From the NCBI GenBank assembly GCA_964502525.1, contig CAZCXH010000077.1, positions 1 to 21,642 of the forward strand: a DNA stretch of 21,642 nt, written 5' to 3'. Origin of the DNA: DATLYB01 sp964502525. GTDB lineage: Bacteria; Bacteroidota; Bacteroidia; Chitinophagales; CAIOSU01. Both the position numbers and the translations under genes were made by a program. Shown here piece by piece: positions 15,159 through 21,642 of this stretch. Every line of letters begins with the position of its first letter. Position 1 is the stretch's first letter. A model generated the notes under the pieces. The model was not told the origin of the DNA, ran no database searches, and worked only from the letters and a program-made list of their open reading frames with translations.

Positions 15159-16001
15159 ATGCTTGAATTAATTAAACATTTCGCAGTTGATTTCACAGGT
15201 GAAGCGTTGCGTTATGTAATCTTCGCGGGAACAACTTTTCTCATCTTTTGGGTAGCATTTCGCCAGCGGTTGATGCACCGCTTCATCCAGAAAAAATTTC
15301 CGGCAAAAGAAAGGCTGTGGAAAGAGTTTCTATACTCCATGAGCAGCATCACCATTTTTTCGCTGATCGGTGTCGGGGTTTATTTCGGAATAAAGAACGG
15401 ATACGGGCAGATGTATAAAGATATTGACGAATACGGATTGCCTTATTTTTTCCTGAGCATTGCTCTCGCCATTCTGCTTCATGACACCTATTTCTACTGG
15501 ACTCACCGGATGATGCATCATCCTGCTGTTTTCAGGCATGTTCATCTGGTGCATCACAAGTCAACAAATCCCTCACCGTGGGCGGCATACTCGTTTCATC
15601 CGTTTGAAGCATTCATCCAGGGGTTGATAGGACCGCTGATTGTGTTGTTGATCCCGATACATCTTTACGGATTGCTCGCTTTTGCCATTTACCAGATAAC
15701 CTACAATGTTTTCGGACACCTGAGTTTTGAACTGTTCACGAAGGGTTTCACCAAGAGTTTCATGTTCTGGCATAACACAACCACCCACCATAACATGCAC
15801 CACAAATATTTCAATTGCCATTACAGCATCTACTTCAACTGGTGGGACAGGATCATGGGTACAATGCACCCGAAGTATGACGAAACGTTTGAAGAGGTGA
15901 CCCATCGCGAGCCGATAAGTGCGCTGCACGTTAACAGCCGGGGGGAATTGTCAGAAGTTGAGGAGCCGGAAAGGGAAGTTGTCTGGAAACAGTTTGACTG
16001 A
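15159..16001 (+). CDS. Fatty acid hydroxylase/sterol desaturase family membrane protein
   Basis: A 280-residue integral membrane di-iron oxygenase. All three histidine boxes are intact: HDTYFYWTHRMMHH (108-121), HLVHH (129-133) and HNTTTHHNMHH (205-215). Hydrophobic segments are near 18-35, 60-77, 93-107 and 152-185, so the histidine boxes face the cytoplasm. Family members hydroxylate or desaturate lipids such as fatty acids, sterols, carotenoids or ornithine/glycine lipids. The substrate cannot be told from sequence alone, and no lipid-synthesis gene is adjacent. The start at 15159 fits the family length; the C-terminal 40 residues are hydrophilic. Confidence 0.9.
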   Translation: MLELIKHFAVDFTGEALRYVIFAGTTFLIFWVAFRQRLMHRFIQKKFPAKERLWKEFLYSMSSITIFSLIGVGVYFGIKNGYGQMYKDIDEYGLPYFFLSIALAILLHDTYFYWTHRMMHHPAVFRHVHLVHHKSTNPSPWAAYSFHPFEAFIQGLIGPLIVLLIPIHLYGLLAFAIYQITYNVFGHLSFELFTKGFTKSFMFWHNTTTHHNMHHKYFNCHYSIYFNWWDRIMGTMHPKYDETFEEVTHREPISALHVNSRGELSEVEEPEREVVWKQFD

Positions 16002-16022
16002 GAATCTGTTTAAATTCAAAAA

Positions 16023-16099
16023 CAGAACGCAGATGACGCAGAAAAAGAGGATGTCCGCAGATAAAACAATCAGCCATTATCTGCACCATCAGCATTCTG
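16023..16099. repeat. GCAGATGACGCAG-type inverted word array
   Basis: CAGAACGCAGATGACGCAG (16023-16041) is an imperfect complement (15 of 19) of CTGCACCATCAGCATTCTG (16081-16099). Inside, GCAGATAA (16057-16064) and TTATCTGC (16077-16084) form a perfect 8-bp hairpin with a 12-base loop. It starts 22 bases after the stop codon of the hydroxylase-type gene, so it could end that transcript. Confidence 0.65.
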
Positions 16100-16178
16100 T
16101 TATCATTCTGTTATTATGATTTAATTTAAAATTAAACAGTTTCCAAGTTTTCGCTGACCGCCTGCTACAATCAACGCA

Positions 16179-16616
16179 ATGCTTCAATCCGTTTTTCTTT
16201 TCTGCGCAATGGGGTGCGTGGGAATCACTTGTGAAATTTTCTTCACGGCTATTTATGACATTATAAATGGAACGGCAGAAGCGCCCATGCGGCTGATGGG
16301 ACATTCTTACATCTGGATGTTTCCGATTTACGGATTGGCAGGCGTTGTTTTTCCTCCGGTCTTGAAAATCATTGGGAAATGGAATGTTTTGTTTCGCGTG
16401 TGCGTCTATGCATTGGGGATTCTCGCTGTAGAGTTTGCCACGGGATGGTTCCTTGATGTTGTTACCGGCCGCTGTCCCTGGGAATACAAGGAAGGCTGGC
16501 ACATCATGGGTTACATGCGTATTGACTACTTTCCTTTTTGGGCGATGTTCGGATTTCTTGTTGAGACGCTGCTGAAGTTTTTGATGAAACTCAAAATGGA
16601 TTCTTCCGCTACCTGA
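16179..16616 (+). CDS. CmpB/TMEM229-like small membrane protein
   Basis: A 145-residue protein with about four hydrophobic helices (4-26, 43-65, 70-94 and 116-134). The segments EIFFTAIYDIING, GHSYIWMFPIYGLAG, EFATGWFLDVVTGRCPWEY and DYFPFWAMFGFLVE resemble the putative ABC-transporter type IV family (ABC_trans_CmpB), which also includes eukaryotic TMEM229. The transporter label is historical; no biochemical role is established, and no ABC ATPase is next to it. The 3' end overlaps the convergent large gene at 16609 by 8 bases. The start at 16179 is the first ATG and gives a hydrophobic N-terminus. Confidence 0.8.
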   Translation: MLQSVFLFCAMGCVGITCEIFFTAIYDIINGTAEAPMRLMGHSYIWMFPIYGLAGVVFPPVLKIIGKWNVLFRVCVYALGILAVEFATGWFLDVVTGRCPWEYKEGWHIMGYMRIDYFPFWAMFGFLVETLLKFLMKLKMDSSAT

Positions 16617-19600
16617 TAACAACCAACCTGCTTATCATTTGTTCCCTGCCTGCGGCAATCCTCAATAAGTAGATTCCTTGTTCTAAGCCGGAAACATTCA
16701 ATGAGATGATTTTTCCGGAAAAGGACGAGGCGTGAATCCGTTCGCCAAACATGTTGCATATCTCCAGGTTCCCGGTCAGACTCTCTTGCAATAAGATAGT
16801 TGCAACCGATGATGCCGGGTTGGGGAATATTTGAAAGCCCGCACCGGAGTTATTTTCCGCGATGGAGGTTGTGTCGTCACCGCCAATTCTCGAGAAGCCG
16901 TCAAAACTCAGCTTGTCAACAGTCAGTTGCGATAGCCCGGCAGGTCTTCCTTTGCTGCATGTTAAGGATATTAAAGCTGCGTCAGGAACAAAAGATTCAT
17001 CATTGTAAATAATATCCGCTTCGAATGTTGAATATCCGTTGGTGGCGGCTCCATATTTGAAAACTCCTGCCCCGTAGGGTAGTCCCGCGCGGTACATGGA
17101 AACCGTAATCAGCATGGTATCATTTCCATCGGGTTCATATTTAAAAAGTCCGTTCAGCGTTTGATGCCGGTGCTGAACCGGAAAGGTTAACAGCGGCAAA
17201 TCAATCGGTTGGGGTGTTTGGTTGGATAGATTTCCGCCTAAATATGTTCCACCGCCTAAATCCAGGTTGCGGACGGACGCGGCATAGTCGTCCGGCTGGT
17301 TGAATATTTCTTTCGACACCATGGGCGGATTATTGCCGGAAGTATCAATGCCCGTATAAGCGGGATAATTCCAGCCGGCCGGTTCTTCATGGTGATATGA
17401 ATACCAACTTTCAAAATCTGCGTTGAGAACATTCTCCTCAGGGATGAAGCCTGCTTCGTCAATGATGAGATGACTTCCCGGGCTTTGCGAAAACATTCCG
17501 AGGCCAATGACAACCGAATCGGGGGCGAGTGGCGAATTATACGAAATCGGATAAGTGATTCTCTGAAACTGGCTGCCCGAATTGCCGTTCAGCCCAATGA
17601 TATTTCCGGCTATGGCGGTATCTCTCCGGAGGACAAACCCCACAAGCGCAGTGTCGCCCGGATCAATATTATAATTCATATTAACGTAAAAAGAATCGGG
17701 CCGTGAAGTGAACGGCACTCCTCCGGACAAGTCCAGCACGAATTTTCCCAGAAAGGCAAAGTTCGTTTTGAACAGTTTCAGCGCGTAGTTTCCCGCATTG
17801 CCCGCAACGCGTTCGAAGGTTTCCCCGATAATGTTCCAATAGTCTGGTAATAAAACCGTTTTGCTCTCCCAATCCGCGAAATCCCAGTTGGGGATAGGAT
17901 TGCCGGTATAAAACTGCCGCTGTCCGCCATATAATTTTGTTCCTGCGATATTTGCCGCGATCCTGTAATAATAAAGCGTGTTGCCTTGAAGCCCGGAAAT
18001 TGCAGCGGAAACCTGCTGTTCCTGCGGACCATTGACTACTACCGGATCTCCGGGGATGACATTTCCCAACAGAGGCGTTTCGCCATATTCAAAACTCACG
18101 GAAACCGGCTGGCTGTAATTGCTGACTTTTCCGTTCAGTTTGGCAGATGATGACGTCACTTCAGTTGCTGTTAACGCGAGCAGGTTGGTATCGGAGGTAA
18201 TTGTGTAGAAGTAACCCGTGTCACTATAGTAGTTTCCAAGCGTGGTTATTGCCTTCATCCTGAAAAAATACAATGTGCCCGGCTGAAGGGAGTTAAGGGT
18301 GAGGTTAGGAACATGCCTTAACGTATCCGTTATTGCCCTGGGATAGCCTGCACGGATACTGTCGAAACCCGGGGTGTTCGCGCTGTATTCAAAATTCAAA
18401 TAAGCCTGTATTTTAAATCCCTCGATAGTCACGCTGATTACGGCAGACGTATCAGTAACAGATTGTGCCGCCAATGTCTGAAACACCGAATAAACCGCGC
18501 CTGTGAAAAAACCATGAGTGTTGCCGTAGCGATTGCCGAAAGCGCTTTCGCCCACCAATCGGAAATAATAACTTGAGTTGGGCTGAAGTGAACTGATGTT
18601 CGCTGAAATGGCATGTTCGAATGTGTCAGCGACTGTTGCCGGTGATGCTGTCGCCACGCTGCCGAAATCGGGAGTCAAGCCGTATTGAAAATATAAATTC
18701 ACCGTTTCGGAGAATCCATGCACTGTTCCGTTGATTGAAGCGGTGGTTGCTGCAATTTCGGTTGCAGGCTGAGTCATCAGATTAGTGGTTGGATCTCCGG
18801 TGTAAAATGATAGCGTGTCGCCATTTGTCCTGCCGCCAATCGTCCATGCTGAAATAAAATAATAGTAGGTTGTGTTGGGCGAAAGCCATCCCAGCCTGAA
18901 TTGCACGGGCATCAACACATCATTCCTGAAATCGCTGGGAATTGTTTGTGAAGGGCTGCTGAATGAAAAGTCATTTGAAAACACGAATGAATAGCGGGCA
19001 TGGCGGCTGAGGCTGTTCACATTGGCTTTCATTAATGCGGAAGCGGGCGTTATCTCTTCTGCGCCCATCGTGTAGGCAAGCGGTGGAGGCTCGTGATTAT
19101 AAATGTAATTATCAGCCCACTTGCCCGCAATGAAGCCGTAATCCCATCCGTTAAACCGCACCGCATTGAAATATTCATCCCCCGATGTTCCCGGAACCGA
19201 TATAGGGGACCACGCTTGCCCTCCATCAATGGTTTTCAGCACGGTCGCACGGTCGCCCACAGCATATCCGGTATCTGCGTCAACAAAAGTTACATCCATC
19301 AGCCATCCGCCCAATTCGTCCTTTATGACCGTCCAGGTATCGCCACCGTCAATGGTTCTCAATATCACGCGTATGGAATCATTCGTTTCATTGCCGCCAA
19401 CGATGATTCCATTGTTTGGATTAGAAAACCAAACAGAATTAAAATTCCTTATAATCGGAGAAGCAACCGGAGTCCAGGTATTTCCTGCATCAGCCGATTT
19501 CAAAATGGTGCCGCTGTCGCCAACCGCAATGCCGTTTGCCGGGGAAAAAAAGTAAACGGCTTTGAGAAAAAAGCCGGGCTGGTCAGTGATTACGCTCCAG

Positions 19601-20091
19601 GATTGTCCGCCATTGACAGATTTCAGGATTGTTTGAACCGCGCCTTGTGTTGAGTCGGCAGGCATTCCGCCAACGATGATGAACGCGAGCGAGTCAATAA
19701 TAAAAATCCTGTTGAAATGTCTGCTGACGGGTGAAGTGACGGGAGTCCAATGCTCGCCACTGTCGTCCGTTTTAAATATCACGCCATCCCAACCGACAAT
19801 AAAACCTTTTTGGTCATCAATGAATTCAACTGATTTGAACCAGCCACCATCGTTGTCGAGGTAAACATTCCATTGCAGGCATGAATTAAATGACTTGTAT
19901 AAAGTTTGCGTTAACTGTGTTTGAAACGGATTGATAATCCGCCATCCTCCTGCAGCCAGTATTATATCGCGATTGAAAATCTTCACGCAATTCAGATCCC
20001 TCCCGTTAAGGGAAGGCGCGTGAAACCAGTTTTGGCTGAAGGCTGGAAGGGCGAGCAGGAACAGTACAGTTGGTGCAAAACTCTTTTGCAT
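16609..20091 (-). CDS. Secreted YCF48/BNR and fibronectin-III-like repeat protein with T9SS sorting domain
   Basis: A 1160-residue exported protein. A signal peptide (MQKSFAPTVLFLLALPAFSQ) is followed by about five YCF48/BNR-type propeller repeats (about 70-330), each with a GxxGxIxKTxDGGxxW-like pattern (for example KSVNGGQSW, KTIDGGQAW). Four fibronectin-III-like modules of about 95 residues follow (about 340-730), each ending in a Y-Y-F-R or similar strand and a FYTG-type boundary. A less repetitive region (about 735-1080) may hold one or two carbohydrate-binding-like jelly rolls. Residues 1086-1160 are a type IX secretion C-terminal domain (FQIFPNPASSVATILLQ ... GLEQGIYLLRI ... RLVVIR). 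It is probably exported across the outer membrane and anchored or released. No catalytic motif is seen; adhesion or a structural role is a guess. Confidence 0.92.
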   Translation of the reverse strand: MQKSFAPTVLFLLALPAFSQNWFHAPSLNGRDLNCVKIFNRDIILAAGGWRIINPFQTQLTQTLYKSFNSCLQWNVYLDNDGGWFKSVEFIDDQKGFIVGWDGVIFKTDDSGEHWTPVTSPVSRHFNRIFIIDSLAFIIVGGMPADSTQGAVQTILKSVNGGQSWSVITDQPGFFLKAVYFFSPANGIAVGDSGTILKSADAGNTWTPVASPIIRNFNSVWFSNPNNGIIVGGNETNDSIRVILRTIDGGDTWTVIKDELGGWLMDVTFVDADTGYAVGDRATVLKTIDGGQAWSPISVPGTSGDEYFNAVRFNGWDYGFIAGKWADNYIYNHEPPPLAYTMGAEEITPASALMKANVNSLSRHARYSFVFSNDFSFSSPSQTIPSDFRNDVLMPVQFRLGWLSPNTTYYYFISAWTIGGRTNGDTLSFYTGDPTTNLMTQPATEIAATTASINGTVHGFSETVNLYFQYGLTPDFGSVATASPATVADTFEHAISANISSLQPNSSYYFRLVGESAFGNRYGNTHGFFTGAVYSVFQTLAAQSVTDTSAVISVTIEGFKIQAYLNFEYSANTPGFDSIRAGYPRAITDTLRHVPNLTLNSLQPGTLYFFRMKAITTLGNYYSDTGYFYTITSDTNLLALTATEVTSSSAKLNGKVSNYSQPVSVSFEYGETPLLGNVIPGDPVVVNGPQEQQVSAAISGLQGNTLYYYRIAANIAGTKLYGGQRQFYTGNPIPNWDFADWESKTVLLPDYWNIIGETFERVAGNAGNYALKLFKTNFAFLGKFVLDLSGGVPFTSRPDSFYVNMNYNIDPGDTALVGFVLRRDTAIAGNIIGLNGNSGSQFQRITYPISYNSPLAPDSVVIGLGMFSQSPGSHLIIDEAGFIPEENVLNADFESWYSYHHEEPAGWNYPAYTGIDTSGNNPPMVSKEIFNQPDDYAASVRNLDLGGGTYLGGNLSNQTPQPIDLPLLTFPVQHRHQTLNGLFKYEPDGNDTMLITVSMYRAGLPYGAGVFKYGAATNGYSTFEADIIYNDESFVPDAALISLTCSKGRPAGLSQLTVDKLSFDGFSRIGGDDTTSIAENNSGAGFQIFPNPASSVATILLQESLTGNLEICNMFGERIHASSFSGKIISLNVSGLEQGIYLLRIAAGREQMISRLVVIR

Positions 20092-20418
20092 TGAAGCTTT
20101 CAGTTGATTTTGCCTTTAAAACTAAAGTAATAATGCGTTTCAAGGCTTGCTATCCGTCAAGCGGATGCATAACTCATTTATACCGAAACAACTCAGCTTT
20201 TCGAACAATTGAATTGTTAGAATGTTCGGTATTATGATAACCAAGAGTACGTCTCTTTCCTTCGGAAAATTCGACTGCTCTTGGTATAATTCGCTGCCTC
20301 CGATACGTCTGGCACAGTGACCGGAGTGACTGTCCGCCCATAAAGCGAAACCCCTGCGGTTCTTGCATTTCCGAAACTTTCTCTTGCCTTTTTCCGTAAG
20401 GCTTGTTATATAACTATT
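20092..20418. other. Gap holding repeat copy 2
   Basis: No gene is recognised in this 327-base gap. It contains a possible -7 element for the large secreted protein (minus-strand TACTTTAG at 20129-20122), the second copy of the dispersed repeat (20177-20298), and a small GCCTT/AAGGC hairpin at about 20388-20404. An open minus-strand frame at 20174-20368 reads antisense to the repeat and looks non-coding. Confidence 0.5.
20177..20298 (+). repeat. Diverged dispersed repeat, copy 2
   Basis: Shares TTTATACCGAAACA, a GTCTC..TT.CTTCGGAA block, CGACTGCTCT and GTATAA, in the same order, with the minus strand of 2824-2734. The reading frame that is open in copy 1 is broken here: YTETTQLFEQLNC is followed by a stop, then EYVSFLRK, then a frame change to FDCSWYNSLPP. 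It is longer than copy 1 by about 30 bases in the middle. Confidence 0.6.
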
Positions 20419-20619
20419 ATGGCGGGCGTTTTACTTCTTGTATCATTCTTCATGCTGCACCTTGTGGTCATCATCACCGAGAAAGGCAAAAGATGTTGGG
20501 TTGAAAAGAAATTCTGGATATCCATTGCGTTCGTTATGTTTCTTCTCGGTATTGCCGTTTACGGCAACTCCTGCTCCAGCCGCAGCTATTCTAAACATGC
20601 GCAGGTTCAGACAAACTGA
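20419..20619 (+). CDS. Possible small membrane protein, unrecognised
   Basis: A 66-codon ORF with two hydrophobic stretches (about 2-20 and 31-48) separated by a charged loop (TEKGKRCWVEKKFW) and a hydrophilic tail (NSCSSRSYSKHAQVQTN). This is a plausible two-helix membrane protein, but I recognise no family. Its last 29 bases overlap the convergent ABC exporter gene. No convincing promoter or Shine-Dalgarno site is seen. The hydrophobic-charged-hydrophobic layout is the only support. Confidence 0.35.
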   Translation: MAGVLLLVSFFMLHLVVIITEKGKRCWVEKKFWISIAFVMFLLGIAVYGNSCSSRSYSKHAQVQTN

Positions 20620-21642
20620 ACTGCAGGTGTATCAGGTGCCGGTATAACCCATCTTCGTTTCTCATCAATTCTTCGTGAGTTCCATCTTCAATCAATTCGC
20701 CTTTATTTAATACGAGTATTCTGTCAGCTTTCCTGATGGTGGATAGGCGGTGCGCGATGATGATGCTCGTGCGCCCCTTCATCAGTTCTTCCAATGCCTG
20801 CTGAACCAGGATTTCGGAAGCTGAGTCCAACGAACTTGTCGCTTCATCCAGGACGAGGATTGCCGGATCTTTCAGGATAGCCCTCGCAATGGCGATGCGC
20901 TGCTTCTGTCCTCCCGAAAGTTTAACGCCCCTTTCGCCAACCATCGTGTTCATTCCCTCCGGGAATGTGCGGATGAATTCCACCGCGTTGGCTTTTTCCG
21001 CTGCATCCATTATCTCTTTTTCCGAGGCGCCCGGTTTCCCATAAGCGATATTCTCCCTTATAGTTCCGCCAAACAATATCACCTCCTGCGGAACGATGCC
21101 GATATTTTTTCTCAGATGACTGAGTTGATAATCCAAAGCAGGTTTCCCGTCAATAAGGATTTCACCGTTATCCGGTTTGTGGAATCCTATCAGCAACTGG
21201 GTGATGGTTGATTTTCCCGCACCGCTCGGACCCACCAATGCGACTTTCTTACCACTGGTAATGTGAAAACTAATATCCTTCAGCACGGTGACGTCTTTGC
21301 GCGATGGATACGAAAAGCGGATGTTGTTGAAGCGGATGTCGCCTGTTAATTTTTTTTGCGGCAGGTTGGTTGCGTTAATATCCAACTCCGATTCTTCACC
21401 CAATATTTTCACAAGGCTTTCTGACGCGCCAATGGTCTTTTGGATTTTGCTGTAAATCTCCGCCATGCCGCCCACCGAGCCGCCAATGATGACGGTGTAA
21501 ACGATGAACGCCACGAGGTCGCCTGCCGTCATCTGTCCTTCATGCACGAGCCGCGCACCATACCACAGCACGAGCAGCATGCCGCCAATCAAACCGACAA
21601 TGATGAACGTGATGAACGCAGCCCTGTACCGGGCAGCTTTCA
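20591..21642 (-). CDS. ABC exporter (fused permease and ATPase), 5' part beyond the window
   Basis: The 3' part of an ABCB/MsbA-type half transporter. The frame stays open to the right edge, so the start and most membrane helices lie outside. The visible part has the last transmembrane helices (including VGLIGGMLLVLWYGARLV and DLVAFIVYTVIIGGSVGG) and a complete nucleotide-binding domain: Walker A GPSGAGKST, Q-loop VPQEVILFGG, signature LSGGQKQR, Walker B ILVLDEATSSLD and the H-loop IIAHRLSTI. Such proteins export lipids, lipid A core, peptides or drugs as dimers in the inner membrane; the substrate is not evident. The first ATG or TTG codons inside the window are internal and not real starts. 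Confidence 0.93.
   Translation of the reverse strand, partial: KAARYRAAFITFIIVGLIGGMLLVLWYGARLVHEGQMTAGDLVAFIVYTVIIGGSVGGMAEIYSKIQKTIGASESLVKILGEESELDINATNLPQKKLTGDIRFNNIRFSYPSRKDVTVLKDISFHITSGKKVALVGPSGAGKSTITQLLIGFHKPDNGEILIDGKPALDYQLSHLRKNIGIVPQEVILFGGTIRENIAYGKPGASEKEIMDAAEKANAVEFIRTFPEGMNTMVGERGVKLSGGQKQRIAIARAILKDPAILVLDEATSSLDSASEILVQQALEELMKGRTSIIIAHRLSTIRKADRILVLNKGELIEDGTHEELMRNEDGLYRHLIHLQFSLSEPAHV

Noticed and set aside
20174..20368. 64-codon minus-strand ORF antisense to repeat copy 2
   Set aside because: The conserved blocks of the repeat are protein-like on the other strand, and this frame has no resemblance to copy 1's frame.

Overview
The window reads as a chromosomal segment of a member of the phylum Bacteroidota. 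Three things point there. A secreted 1160-residue protein ends in a type IX secretion (Por) sorting domain. Several genes are preceded by the Bacteroidota promoter pattern (TTTG, about 19 bases, TAnnTTTG or a close variant) rather than by strong Shine-Dalgarno sites. A small DUF2795-type acidic protein of a kind common in Bacteroidota is also present. Nothing in the window looks like a prophage, plasmid, intact insertion sequence or CRISPR array, and I found no rRNA or tRNA gene. A species name cannot be given from the sequence alone.

Layout. Positions 1-795 hold no gene except the promoter of a trans-sulfuration PLP enzyme (796-1938). Next come msrB (minus), a small acidic protein (plus), queA (minus), an orphan MacB/FtsX-type permease (plus), pyrG (minus) and a sodium/solute symporter (minus). 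Positions 9494-13102 form a plus-strand block: a YdjM-like membrane protein, then a tight group of an AhpD-like protein without cysteines, a hemerythrin-domain protein, moaA and a RIC/ScdA-type di-iron repair protein. A divergent pair follows: a chalcone-isomerase-like exported protein (minus) and a YceI-family exported protein (plus). After these lie a fatty-acid-hydroxylase-type integral membrane protein, a small CmpB/TMEM229-like membrane protein, the large T9SS protein (minus), a doubtful small membrane ORF, and the 3' part of an ABC exporter (minus) that runs off the right edge.

How the genes relate. Most are housekeeping or single-function genes: methionine metabolism and repair, queuosine in tRNA, CTP synthesis. 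The most coherent unit is the AhpD-like/hemerythrin/moaA/RIC operon. It joins molybdenum-cofactor synthesis to two non-haem di-iron proteins, which suggests nitrosative or oxidative stress, or nitrate/nitrite respiration.

The most unusual non-coding signal is a set of intergenic arrays built from short repeated words (for example GTTTACGG, AATTACGAATT, GGTCATT, CAAGCTGCAAGC, GGCTAAAGCC, GCAGATGACGCAG). Many are arranged as inverted repeats and they occupy most of the larger gaps. A second, different repeat occurs as two diverged inverted copies about 17 kb apart (2734-2824 and 20177-20298), and its conservation looks protein-like.
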